From positions 1-64,000 of the forward strand of contig JAJFFE010000044.1 of the NCBI GenBank assembly GCA_021776775.1: a stretch of 64,000 bases of DNA, in the 5' to 3' direction. Position 1 is the first letter of the stretch. Every line of letters begins with the position of its first letter. A program made the position numbers and the translations under genes. The notes below the pieces were generated by a model, which was not told where the DNA came from, made no database searches, and saw only the letters and a program-made list of their open reading frames with translations. The DNA comes from Planctomycetota bacterium (GTDB lineage Bacteria > Planctomycetota > UBA8108 > UBA1146 > JAJFFE01). Below are positions 21,201 through 29,653 of this stretch, piece by piece.

Positions 21201-21230
21201 GCCCGAGGGCCGGGGTCCCGGCGTCGGTAA
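18207..21230 (+). CDS. Secreted S9 family prolyl oligopeptidase
   Basis: Signal peptide; catalytic serine motif GHSWGAYQTAFVVTQ; DDDGAVDFNQGVEMY; YPGENHGLRQRPNQVDYHYRILEWCDHYL. Confidence 0.92.
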   Translation: MLFRFNHRLYCSAITLCLAVGFIPIASAQDQEPPETEAVEAVAPAKRPVRPEDYGEWENLGFRSSLSKDGRWLAYSVRKVEGSSELRLRMLATDSTQVFPFARGPQFSADGKWLAFSIGVHPDKARDAKSPIRTKLGLHDLITGKTTEIENVQSFRFSDLGGHLIMRRYPVSGKKSRGSGIVVRHLATGIDTAFGNVSEYSFNDDGTLLALVIDAEDKAGNGVQIFDVATGRLRTLISSNHNYRSLSWRKDATDLVVLRENEHKPKEDASFVVLAWPKAVADHPKLREFDPAEREDFTAEHRIVDFRGVRWSEDGEYLYFGIKEWENKPKPDEPEQKEETEGDAPEKKKSPDRKVVFDPSSPYTVPQDDPPSGKGGAGKGGKGKAEKGKSTKEKKPKSLRETLKDPAGVEVWHARDVDIIPKQKRQAGRERRQSWLSAWHVEQDKFCQIENELTERAQLTDNPERALGLDNTPFDEERRFGPTRYDVYRIHIPSGARHKLLGGVKFVISSGPKGRYVVYVHDDDVHLLDLESAESRNLTKGVPTHFINQEMSQLTDQKPAYGVAGWSERGDKLYLYDRFDLWEFSVSGRAEPKRLTRGAEDEIRHRRVRLDFEKDEFLSADRPIYLSLYGQWTKKSGYAVMDLGDRPEVLIFEDRSVGGLTKAEDADVYAYTAGSYSESPNVRVANAKLESPKVVSDTNPQQKDFLWGKSQLVDFESASGERLQGALTYPANYEPGKQYPMIVYIYELVSQNLHRYSTPTETSPYNPAVWSSEGYFVFQPDIVYRAQNPGLSAVDCLVPAVKAAVATGMVDKDRVALIGHSWGAYQTAFVVTQTDVFAAGVAGAPLTNMISMSMSIYWNSGETDAWIFHESQGRMDRPFWEDPATYIKNSPIFSIDQLNTPLLVAFGDDDGAVDFNQGVEMYNAARLAKKPFVMLVYPGENHGLRQRPNQVDYHYRILEWCDHYLKDSAPKPWITEGQSFLDRQKEIEESKKSSAGPGARGPGSRRR

Positions 21231-21444
21231 TGAATCCCCGTCATCCGGTCCCGGGTTTCTCCGATCGGAATGACCCGGGGCGGCGTTGGCGAACAGGACG
21301 GGGATTGGGTTGGCGCGGACCGGCGGCTTGACAGGGAATGCTCGGAGAGTGGGTCGATGGCGCCGATCCGTCCCAGGATTGTTGCGATCCGGCCGCTCGG
21401 CCGCGATCATGACGCCTTGTCCATCGTGACCCGAAAGGAACACC

Positions 21445-22581
21445 GTGCGAAGCATAGTGATCATGACCGGGCTTCTTGTGGCGGCGACGACGTTCGCTCA
21501 AACGAAGTCCGACGATACGAGCGTGGCCGCCGATCCGGCCACCGTTCGCTACGAAGCCTTGCAGAAGAAGGTCGACGACGCGTTCAAAGCGTGGCGTCAA
21601 GGGCAGATCGACGCGTCCAAGAAGGCGCGCGAGGCTGCCGGTAAGGGCGGAATGATTCCGGCCATGAGCATGGTCCCGCCGTACGGGAAGTTCGTTCCGG
21701 ACTACCAAGAGGCGGCGAAGGAGTTCGCCGGCAAGGACGGCGCGATTCCATTCTTGCTCTGGATCAGCCAGTACGGCTCATCGGATGCCAGCGCGGTCAA
21801 GCAGGCGACCGGGACTCTCATGAGCGACCATATCGCCAGTGAGAAGTTGACCGGACTTGCGCGCGCGCTTCCGAGATTGTCCCGATCGCTCGGAGCCGAG
21901 ACGGTCACAGGAATGTTCGACACGCTGGTGGCCAAGTCTCCGCACGCTAGCGTGCGCGGCTGGGCGACGCTCGGCAAGTTTGGACCGACGCTCGAAGATC
22001 CGAACGTCGGCTTGACCTCGGCGAAGTACACCGCTGCCAAAGCGACCCTGGTGAAGGCGAGCAGTGCGAGCAAGGACGACGAACTGATGGGACTCGTCCG
22101 CGGGTTGATCGCCGACCGCGAGAAACTCGGCAACGGGCAAGTCGCGCCGGATATCGCGGGCGTCGATCTCGACGGCGTGAAGTTCAAGCTCTCCGATTAC
22201 GAGGGCAAGATCGTCATGCTCGACTTCTGGGGTGATTGGTGAGGCCCGTGTCGTGCAATGTACGACCACGAGCGGTCGCTCGTAGAAGAAATGAAGAATC
22301 GTCCCTTCGCTCTCATCGGTGTCAACAGCGATAGAGACTTGTCAAAGATCCGCACGATCGTCAAAGAAAAGCGATTGAACTGGCGAAGCTTCCAGAATAG
22401 TCCCGAGGGTGCGAAGAGCAAGATCTCGGCGGAGTGGAACGTGCGCGGTTGGCCGACGATCGTCGTGCTCGACGAAGAGCGCAAGGTTCACTACCGCGGT
22501 CATGACGGCAACGCTGCCATGAAGATGATTCGCACCATGGTGGCAGAACTCGAAAAGAAGAGCCCGGGTAGCAACCTGTAG
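21445..22581 (+). CDS. TlpA-like thioredoxin-fold protein, candidate selenoprotein with UGPC active site (UGA at 22240-22242)
   Basis: KIVMLDFWGDW-U-GPCRAMYDHERSLVEEMKNRPFALIGVNSDRD...WNVRGWPTIVVLDEERKVHYRGH; UGA falls exactly at the first Cys of WCGPC and the frame continues. The track splits it into 21445..22242 and 22258..22581. Confidence 0.92.
22268..22283 (+). promoter_or_regulatory. Candidate bacterial SECIS element for the 21445..22581 gene
   Basis: ACGAGC-GGTC-GCTCGT: perfect 6-bp stem, loop GGUC, loop starts 31 nt after the UGA. An alternative hairpin (22247-22270, loop GCAATGT) lies closer. Confidence 0.7.
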
Positions 22582-22615
22582 CTCGCAAGCGTTCGATTCG
22601 AGATCGATCATTCGG

Positions 22616-22662
22616 CGCCCCGATTTCATCCGCTGCCCCTGGGCGCGGACGGGATCGGGGCG
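22616..22662 (+). terminator. Intrinsic terminator-like hairpin after the TlpA-like gene
   Basis: CGCCCCGAT...ATCGGGGCG followed by TTTCTC, with inner CCGC/GCGG pairing. Confidence 0.65.
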
Positions 22663-22757
22663 TTTCTCGATGGTGTCGGCGTGGACACGCGCCACTGTCG
22701 AGTTGCGCACTCCGTTCACCGAAGTGCCGTCGAACGCTCTATGGCGCTACAGTGTTG

Positions 22758-25328
22758 TCACTGGGACTGCAGCGTGACGGAGATCGACTTCATCTCTTCT
22801 TCGACCGTGACGATTCTTTGCACGGGGAGCACGTCCGGTCCGGCGATCAGTATCGTGTACGACTCACCAGCACTTAGCACATAGCTAGCGCCCCCGTGGC
22901 TGCGGGCTCCGTTACGGTTGTCGTCGTAGATCAAGCGGCCGTCGGCGTCAGTCACACTCGTGGCAAAGCCGCCCGACGCGCCGGAGACTCGCAGTGATAC
23001 CAAGACTCCGTCTTCGATAGCCAGGTCGATCTCGGCGGATCCCTCCAACCAGAAGTGCTCCCCGGCCGGGACTCGCTCTTCGACTTCGGCCACTAACCAG
23101 TACTGCGCGTTTGGAACGTTCGTCAACGTGTACTTACCGTCGCGGTCAGTGGTGGCGCTCGCACGGTGCGAGGTGGACTTGGAGTCTAGATCGTAGAGGT
23201 AGACCTTTGTGTTCCCCGACGCCTGTCCGTCGTCGCGAGTGACCACGCCCGAAACGGTTGCCGTGGCCCGGCGCAGCAATATCTCGACATCTTCGACTCG
23301 AGTCTTACCTGCGAAGCCGAGGTCGACCGTCTCGTCGGCGTACCCGGGCGCGGTCACAACGGTGCGGACCGAACTTCCCGCAGTCAGCTCAAACTTGTCG
23401 CGGGGATCCGATGGGAGTTGCCGACCCCAACTCCTACCACCGAACCCACGAAAGCCGTGTGGCTGTTCGTGCACGCGAAAGCCGAAGTCCGAGATGACCG
23501 AGCGTGTATCGAAGTCGAGCACCGTCAGCCGAACCGTGATCCGGTCCGCGGGCGCGGGAATGAGCGAGACATCGATCGGCATGTCTTGATCATTCGCCCC
23601 CGGATGTACGTCGGCGCCACCGAGCAGGGTCGTCTTGAACCAGATCGACACGAACTGGGTGCCTCCAGAGCCGAGTTCGATCCGGTAGCGATCGTTCTCG
23701 AGGTCGATCTGACCGCGCTCCATCGTGTCGACGGCCGAGCTGTCGCTCTGCGTCAGTTTTCGTCGCGAGACACACGCGCGCAGATCGAGGATCGCGAGCG
23801 GGCTCGTCGCCAAGTATCCGGCGAGGTGTCTTGCGAGGTTTGCGGGCTGTCCCGAGTGATCGACGATCGCGCCGGTGATCACGGGTGCCTCCGTTAGTTC
23901 GAAGTCCAACCGGTACCGGGTGCGCTCGCCGACCGATATCGATTGATCTGCGGTGCGTTGGAACGATTTAGCGAGTACCGACACACTGTAAGAAGTGTAC
24001 GGCAACGGGAAGAAGCGGAACTCACCGTTCTCATCGGTACGGAGACTCGCGACGTTGGTCCCGACTCGCTGCCCCTTTTCGTTGGTGCGAAACCCGTCCA
24101 CTCCGACGTATGCATTCCCGATGGGGAGCCCTGTCGACGACGCGACGACGCTGCCTTCAATAACGACTCCGCCTCCGAGTTGGACGTGCTGCGTGGCGAT
24201 TGGCTCCGCCTCCGTCAACGCGATTCCGGCCGAATGGCCAAGACCTGACTCGGAATGCGCCGCCGCGATGGCCCACGCGCTACCTACCGAGAGTCCGTCG
24301 ATCCGAAAGCGACCTTGGCCATCGGTGGTCGTCCGGCGAACGTCTGCGTTGGACGTGTCGCTGCTGTCCGCATTGACCCAACCCGCAACCAAGCTGGCGA
24401 TTCTCCGTTCGTTCTCGATGCCAGAGACTTGGCTGGCGTCTGCGATGAACACGTGCGCCCCGAACACCGGGTGCCCGTCGATATCGACCACCTGACCATC
24501 GATGACGAACGGGTTCGATGAGGCGGGGTCGGTCGACTCGGCGTTGGCTCGATCGGTAGAGGGGGTGGACCCTTGCGGTGATCGGGCGGCACGGTCAGTC
24601 GCGTGGCTCGCAACCGATGACCCCGCCGTGTCATGTTGTACCGGTGGCTGGCTAGCAACATCGGGCGGTGCGTCGGTGGAACGCGGCCACCACACCCCGA
24701 GAGCGACCATGACGATGACAGCGGCAGTAATGACTTGGACCTTGGTCGACATGAGCAGTACTCCGAGACTCGTTGTCGTGAGAGAGGTTGTTGTCGCGCC
24801 GGTACTCGGGATGGCGAGGATGGGCAGCAGGACCCGACTGTCGGCCTCATCGCCGAGTGCAGTGTGGAGGCGGTTGAGGCCGCGCTTGATACGTGTGCGT
24901 ACCGTCTCGAGCGGGAGACCGAGTTGCTCGGCGATTCCCCGGGCGTCCCGGTCGTCGAAGAACCGCATCAGGATGACCTCGCGATACGATTCCGGCAGCC
25001 CGATCACTGCATCGACGAGCCGACGGTGGAGAAGGGCGCGGTCATAAAGTTCCGCCGCCGATGGAGTTGTTCCGGCCGCATCGCGGGGACGTGATTCGTA
25101 TCGAGCGCGTCGGCTTCGGTCGCGGCCAAGCTTGCGGGCGGTGTTGGTCACGACGCGACCGAGCCAACCCTCGACATTGCGCGTATGTTTGGGCGGTCGC
25201 TCCAACGCCGCGAGCCACGTTCGTTGGATCACCTCTTCAGCGGAATCAGCGTCATGAACCAGACGGTACGCGAGACGCCGCACCCAATCCGTGTGTTCCA
25301 ACAGCAGTTCTGCAGTCAAGTCGGACAC
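22758..25328 (-). CDS. ECF sigma factor fused to a TM segment and carboxypeptidase-regulatory-like repeats
   Basis: Sigma-70 region 2 (RRLAYRLVHDADSAEEVIQRTWLAAL) and region 4 (LPESYREVILMRFFDDRDARGIAEQLGLPLETVRTRIKRGLNRL); TM VQVITAAVIVMVALGVWW; repeats such as VIDGQVVDIDGHPVFGAHVFIAD and TVSGVVTRDDGQASGNTKVYLYD. GTG 25328 is the likely start; the track starts at 25472. Confidence 0.88.
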   Translation of the reverse strand: MSDLTAELLLEHTDWVRRLAYRLVHDADSAEEVIQRTWLAALERPPKHTRNVEGWLGRVVTNTARKLGRDRSRRARYESRPRDAAGTTPSAAELYDRALLHRRLVDAVIGLPESYREVILMRFFDDRDARGIAEQLGLPLETVRTRIKRGLNRLHTALGDEADSRVLLPILAIPSTGATTTSLTTTSLGVLLMSTKVQVITAAVIVMVALGVWWPRSTDAPPDVASQPPVQHDTAGSSVASHATDRAARSPQGSTPSTDRANAESTDPASSNPFVIDGQVVDIDGHPVFGAHVFIADASQVSGIENERRIASLVAGWVNADSSDTSNADVRRTTTDGQGRFRIDGLSVGSAWAIAAAHSESGLGHSAGIALTEAEPIATQHVQLGGGVVIEGSVVASSTGLPIGNAYVGVDGFRTNEKGQRVGTNVASLRTDENGEFRFFPLPYTSYSVSVLAKSFQRTADQSISVGERTRYRLDFELTEAPVITGAIVDHSGQPANLARHLAGYLATSPLAILDLRACVSRRKLTQSDSSAVDTMERGQIDLENDRYRIELGSGGTQFVSIWFKTTLLGGADVHPGANDQDMPIDVSLIPAPADRITVRLTVLDFDTRSVISDFGFRVHEQPHGFRGFGGRSWGRQLPSDPRDKFELTAGSSVRTVVTAPGYADETVDLGFAGKTRVEDVEILLRRATATVSGVVTRDDGQASGNTKVYLYDLDSKSTSHRASATTDRDGKYTLTNVPNAQYWLVAEVEERVPAGEHFWLEGSAEIDLAIEDGVLVSLRVSGASGGFATSVTDADGRLIYDDNRNGARSHGGASYVLSAGESYTILIAGPDVLPVQRIVTVEEEMKSISVTLQSQ

Positions 25329-25350
25329 CAACTCTTCCGAATGGCCTAGT

Positions 25351-25405
25351 CCAGGTGGCGAGTCCAGGTGGCGAGTCCAGATGGCGAGTCCAGATGGCGA
25401 GTCCA
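25351..25405. repeat. 13-bp tandem repeat (AGRTGGCGAGTCC), 4 copies
   Basis: ccaggtggcgagtccaggtggcgagtccagatggcgagtccagatggcgagtcc, directly upstream of the likely ECF start. Confidence 0.9.
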
Positions 25406-25582
25406 GGCAACTGGCCCATTGTTCCATGACGTGGCGCCCGTGCGAACGCCGCTTCGCAGGAACAGTCCCCACCGACTCGAATCTGGTTCACGAATTCTCG
25501 AAATCGCGCGGCGGCGGTTGTCCGGATCGACGCACGAGTTATAAGCTTCCGTTTGCGAAAGTGTTCCGAGACGAGGGATTTA

Positions 25583-26791
25583 GTGATCGATGTGTTCGCG
25601 GTCGGCGCGTCCGGGCTGCTCTTGGTGGCGACGCTGCAACTACTTTGGAATCTCAGGTACTTCGAAGTGCTCGCCGAGCTGAAGCCCGTCGAGCCAGCGA
25701 AGTTCCCGAGCGTGTCGATCGTCGTCCCGGCGTGCGACGAGGAACGTGGTGTCGAGGCCGCGATCGGGCGCATGACCGAGTCCGACTACCCGGACCTCGA
25801 GGTGATCGCGATCAACGACCGGTCCACCGATCGCACGGGAGAGTTGCTCGATCGGTTGGCCGCTGATCGGTCGACACTTCGGGTGGAGCACGTCGTCGAC
25901 CTACCCGAGGGCTGGCTAGGCAAAGTGAACGCGCTGGAGTCCGGTCGCCGTTCGGCCGAGGGTGAGCTGTTGCTCTTCATCGACGGCGACGTTCAATTGC
26001 AACCGGGAGCCCTGCGTCGCGCGGTGGCGCTGCTCGTCGAGCAAGACCTCGATCACGTTTCACTCATTCCCGCCGCCTCGTCGGGAACGTGGATCGGCCA
26101 GATCTTGATGAATTCGTCGATCCACGTGCTCATGAGCGTCATTCCCGCTCGGTACATTTGCGATGCCGATTGGGCGACCGGGGCGGGGTCGGGCTGCTTC
26201 AACTTGGTGCGCGCTTCGGTGCTCGAAGAGCTCGGCGGGTTCGAGAAGATCCGGCTCGAAGTCATCGACGACGCGGCGCTCGGAGTCTTGATCGGCAGCA
26301 GTGGATACCGGAGTCGCTGTTTCAGTGGCCGCGGGTCCGTGCACGTCGAGTGGTATTCCGGGGCGCGAGATTTGGTCCGGGGGCTCGAGAAGAACGCCTT
26401 CGCCGGGCTGGGGTACCACCTCCCGCTGGCCGTGGCTGTCATCGCGTTTGCCGCGCTGTTCTGGGTCAGCGCATTTATCGGGCCGTGGTTGAGTTCGAGA
26501 CCGTGGGTATTGGCATTGGCACTCTTCGTACAGGTGGGGTACGGCGCGGCGCTCATGGTGGAGTCTCGGCGAATGGGATTCCCGCGGTGGGCGGATCTGT
26601 TCTATCCGCTCGGTTCGTGGGTCATGCCCTTCATCGTGCTGCGTTCCGCGGTCGTTTGCATGGCGCGCGGCGCGGTCGAGTGGCGCGGGACGCGGTACAG
26701 CTTGCGCGAACTTCGATCGGCACGCGTGATGGGCGCGCAAGGATTTCACTGGATGCGTCTGGGATTGGTGCGGCCGCCGCGAACGAGTTGA
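25583..26791 (+). CDS. Family 2 glycosyltransferase, membrane-associated
   Basis: VSIVVPACDEERGVEAAI, VIAINDRSTDRTGELLDRLA, EGELLLFIDGDVQLQPGAL; C-terminal TM helices. GTG 25583 likely start. Confidence 0.9.
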   Translation: MIDVFAVGASGLLLVATLQLLWNLRYFEVLAELKPVEPAKFPSVSIVVPACDEERGVEAAIGRMTESDYPDLEVIAINDRSTDRTGELLDRLAADRSTLRVEHVVDLPEGWLGKVNALESGRRSAEGELLLFIDGDVQLQPGALRRAVALLVEQDLDHVSLIPAASSGTWIGQILMNSSIHVLMSVIPARYICDADWATGAGSGCFNLVRASVLEELGGFEKIRLEVIDDAALGVLIGSSGYRSRCFSGRGSVHVEWYSGARDLVRGLEKNAFAGLGYHLPLAVAVIAFAALFWVSAFIGPWLSSRPWVLALALFVQVGYGAALMVESRRMGFPRWADLFYPLGSWVMPFIVLRSAVVCMARGAVEWRGTRYSLRELRSARVMGAQGFHWMRLGLVRPPRTS

Positions 26792-26812
26792 GTCTTTGCC
26801 CGGACTGGACGG

Positions 26813-27697
26813 TCAGGCGCTGTTGACGTGGCGTCGGAACAACTCGCTAGCGACGCGCGCGAGGTGATGATCGCTGACGTCGGCGCGTCGAACGAGGTGG
26901 ACAGTTCGTTCGACAACTTCGTCGAACGGCAATCGACGCAGCGGGCCGCGCGAAAGGTGCTCCGCTGCCGAATCGGGAAGGAACGCGAGGAAGCGACTCT
27001 GCGCGCACGACTCGACCGCCTGCCATACCTGGTGCACGCGCAGCCCGATCGATCGAGCTCGGTGCGCCGGCCACTGATCCGACCCCGCGGTGCTGCTGGG
27101 CGGTCCGACGAACGGGTACGTCAGAACACGCCCGACGTCAACCGAGGTCGCGCGGTAGAGCGGGTGTTCGGTTCCGCAGTACACACCGAAGCTCAAGACT
27201 TCGATGACGTCGATCTCGATCTCCTCGTTCGGAGTCGGGTCGATCTCGAATGCAAGGTCTAGGTCACCGCGCAGGAGTTTGGTGGTGATCTCGTCCGGCG
27301 GCGTCCATCCGAGCTCTGGCTGAATGTCAGGGTGTGCCGCCTGCAGAGCGCCGAGAAGAATCGGCATCCGATGGGAGTACAGACCCGTGCACGCGAGACG
27401 CAGTGGTCCGTACGGCTCGGGAGATTGCAGCTGTCGGACCGATTCGTGGATGAGTCGCATGCCCTGTCGGACCGCGAGTAGGAGCGCCTCGCCGTGTTGA
27501 TTGGGGCGCAACGATCGCTCGCTTCGCACGAACAGTTCCCGGCCGAGTGCCCCTTCGAGCAGGCGGAGGGTTCGTGATAGCGCGCTCGGGCTCATGTCGA
27601 GGCGACGGGCCGCCACCGTCAGGCTCTCGCTTTCGGCGACCGCGCGGAAGACCGGGAGCCAATTCCAGAACTGTTCGAGTTCCTGAACGTTACGCAC
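26813..27697 (-). CDS. LysR-family transcriptional regulator
   Basis: WLPVFRAVAESESLTVAARRLDMSPSALSRTLRLLEGALGRELFVRSERSLRPNQHGEAL HTH and substrate-binding domain. GTG 27697 more plausible than the ORF start at 27973. Confidence 0.92.
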   Translation of the reverse strand: MRNVQELEQFWNWLPVFRAVAESESLTVAARRLDMSPSALSRTLRLLEGALGRELFVRSERSLRPNQHGEALLLAVRQGMRLIHESVRQLQSPEPYGPLRLACTGLYSHRMPILLGALQAAHPDIQPELGWTPPDEITTKLLRGDLDLAFEIDPTPNEEIEIDVIEVLSFGVYCGTEHPLYRATSVDVGRVLTYPFVGPPSSTAGSDQWPAHRARSIGLRVHQVWQAVESCAQSRFLAFLPDSAAEHLSRGPLRRLPFDEVVERTVHLVRRADVSDHHLARVASELFRRHVNSA

Positions 27698-27823
27698 GAG
27701 ATCACTCCGGAGTTGCAGCGATTCGAACGGGGCGTTCGAACTCGGTGAAGTGGGAAACAAGCCGGGAAATCGAGTCGTTCGACCTGTGCGCACGTGGTGT
27801 GCGCTCCAGGAAGAAGGGTGTCC

Positions 27824-29539
27824 ATGATGACACGAATTGCCCACATTTGTCCGATGCTTCTCGTGCTTCTCGCGTTGAGCCCGGCCGCTCGCGCCGACAA
27901 CGTCGTAGTCGTGGTCGAGAACACAATGAATCTCGACAGTTTCTTTCTCACTCCGGTTTGGGTTGCCGCCCATGACGGATCGTTCGACGTCTGGTCGAGT
28001 GGCCAGTTCGCCGACGATTTCCCGGGGCTGGAACTCTTGGCGGAAGACGGCGATACCTCCGCGATCGACGGATCGTTCATGACCAGTCCGGCCGGATCGG
28101 CGGGTGGGCAGTCAGCGACGATCACCGCGGATACGATTCCCGCTCCGGTCTACTCCCCGGGGGAGTCGTCGACGTATGTCTTCGACATCGGAGACCCGAC
28201 CGTCAACCGGTTCTTCAGCTACGCGTCGATGGTCATTCCCTCGAACGATCTGTTCATCGCGACCAGCGTTCCGACCACGCACGAAATGTTCGACGCGTCG
28301 GGCGAGTTCCTCGGACCATTCACGATCGAAATCTTCGGCTCGGCGGTCGTCGACGCCGGAACCGAAGTCAACAATATCGAAGGGGGGGCCGCGTTCTCAG
28401 CTCTCGGCGGATCGCCCGTCGACGAGTCCAACTTGCTCGCCGACATCTTCGATCTCGATCCTATGGGGAACTACCTGAGTTCGATCGTGGGAAGCGAAAC
28501 GGTGACCGGCAGCACCATCGGCTCGACCTTCTCGCAGGCAATGCTGATTGCCCGCATCACGGTCAAGATTCCTTCGGAGCCCATGATTCGAGTTACCGTC
28601 GAAAACGTCGCCCAAGACGATGGCTTCTTCTTCACCCCGTTCTGGGTCGCGGCTCACAACGGACAGTTCGACGTTTGGTCGGCCGGGCAAATGGCTGGCG
28701 ACTTCCCCGGGCTGGAAGAGCTCGCCGAAGGGGGCGACACCGTACCCATCTCGGACGCGTTCTCGGCGAGCATGGCCGGAACTGCGGGCGGAAGCCAGGC
28801 GACGATCGCGGCGAGCGACACACCTCCACCGGTGTTCAGCCCAGGCGAGAGCGCGATGTTCGTCTTGCCGGTCGGAGAGTCTTCGATCAATCGCTACTTC
28901 AGTTACGCGTCGATGGTCATTCCGTCCAACGATCTGTTCGTCGCGACGAGCGTGCCGACTACTCACGAACTCTTCGATACGAACGGGGAGTTTCTCGGGC
29001 CGATCACCATCGAAATCTTCGGGAGCGATGTGGTCGACGCCGGGACCGAAGTCAACGATATCACCGGTGGGGCGGCGTTCTCGGCGCTCGGCGGAACTGC
29101 GGTCGACGAAGCGAACCCGCTCGCAGACCTCTACGACATCGACCCCGCGGCCGACTTCTTGTCGAGTGTGATCGGAACCGAGACGGCAAGCGGAGCCACC
29201 GTCGGCTCGATCTTCGCGGCGGGCGAACTGATCGCGCGCATCACGATCGACTTGGAGCAGGGCGTGCCGTTCATACGCGGCGACGTCGACGCCTCCGGAG
29301 CGATGCAGGTGACCGACGGCGTGCGCATCCTCGAGACGTTGTTCTCGGGTGGCATTGCGTTCGACTGTGAGCGCGCCGCCGACGTCAATGACTCCAACGT
29401 CGTCGATCTCGCGGACGCGGTGATTTTGCTGACGTACCTGTTCCTCGAGGGGTCGCCGCCACCGGCGCCGTTCCCGAGCTGCGGGTTCGACATGACCCCT
29501 GATCTGCTGTCGTGCGGCGCGTTCGACGCCTGTCCGTAG
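27824..29539 (+). CDS. Secreted protein with two spondin_N-like domains and a dockerin-like C-terminal tail
   Basis: Two ~210-aa repeats (VTVENxxxDxFFxTPxWVAAHxGxFDVWSxGQ...LEELAEGGDT...SYASMVIPSNDLFVATSVPTTHELFD); C-terminal GDVDASGAMQVTDGV...CGFDMTPDLLSCGAFDACP. Confidence 0.82.
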   Translation: MMTRIAHICPMLLVLLALSPAARADNVVVVVENTMNLDSFFLTPVWVAAHDGSFDVWSSGQFADDFPGLELLAEDGDTSAIDGSFMTSPAGSAGGQSATITADTIPAPVYSPGESSTYVFDIGDPTVNRFFSYASMVIPSNDLFIATSVPTTHEMFDASGEFLGPFTIEIFGSAVVDAGTEVNNIEGGAAFSALGGSPVDESNLLADIFDLDPMGNYLSSIVGSETVTGSTIGSTFSQAMLIARITVKIPSEPMIRVTVENVAQDDGFFFTPFWVAAHNGQFDVWSAGQMAGDFPGLEELAEGGDTVPISDAFSASMAGTAGGSQATIAASDTPPPVFSPGESAMFVLPVGESSINRYFSYASMVIPSNDLFVATSVPTTHELFDTNGEFLGPITIEIFGSDVVDAGTEVNDITGGAAFSALGGTAVDEANPLADLYDIDPAADFLSSVIGTETASGATVGSIFAAGELIARITIDLEQGVPFIRGDVDASGAMQVTDGVRILETLFSGGIAFDCERAADVNDSNVVDLADAVILLTYLFLEGSPPPAPFPSCGFDMTPDLLSCGAFDACP

Positions 29540-29584
29540 AGTAAGGCTAGACCGGATGAGCCCGGGCTAACCCGGGCTCTCGAC

Positions 29585-29634
29585 AAACGAAGAGAGCCCC
29601 GGTGACCGTGAGGTCGCCGGGGCTCTTGTCGTTT
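29585..29634. terminator. Intrinsic terminator between convergent genes
   Basis: AGAGCCCCGGTGACC-GTGA-GGTCGCCGGGGCTCT stem with outer AAACGA/TCGTTT. Confidence 0.85.
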
Positions 29635-29653
29635 CACTGTCGATCTATTTCTG

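Noticed and set aside
22247-22270. Alternative hairpin CGTGTCGT-GCAATGT-ACGACCACG as the SECIS of the TlpA-like gene
   Set aside because: Its loop lies only 12 nt after the UGA and the stem has a bulge; the ACGAGC-GGTC-GCTCGT hairpin has better spacing and a GGUC loop. Not fully excluded.
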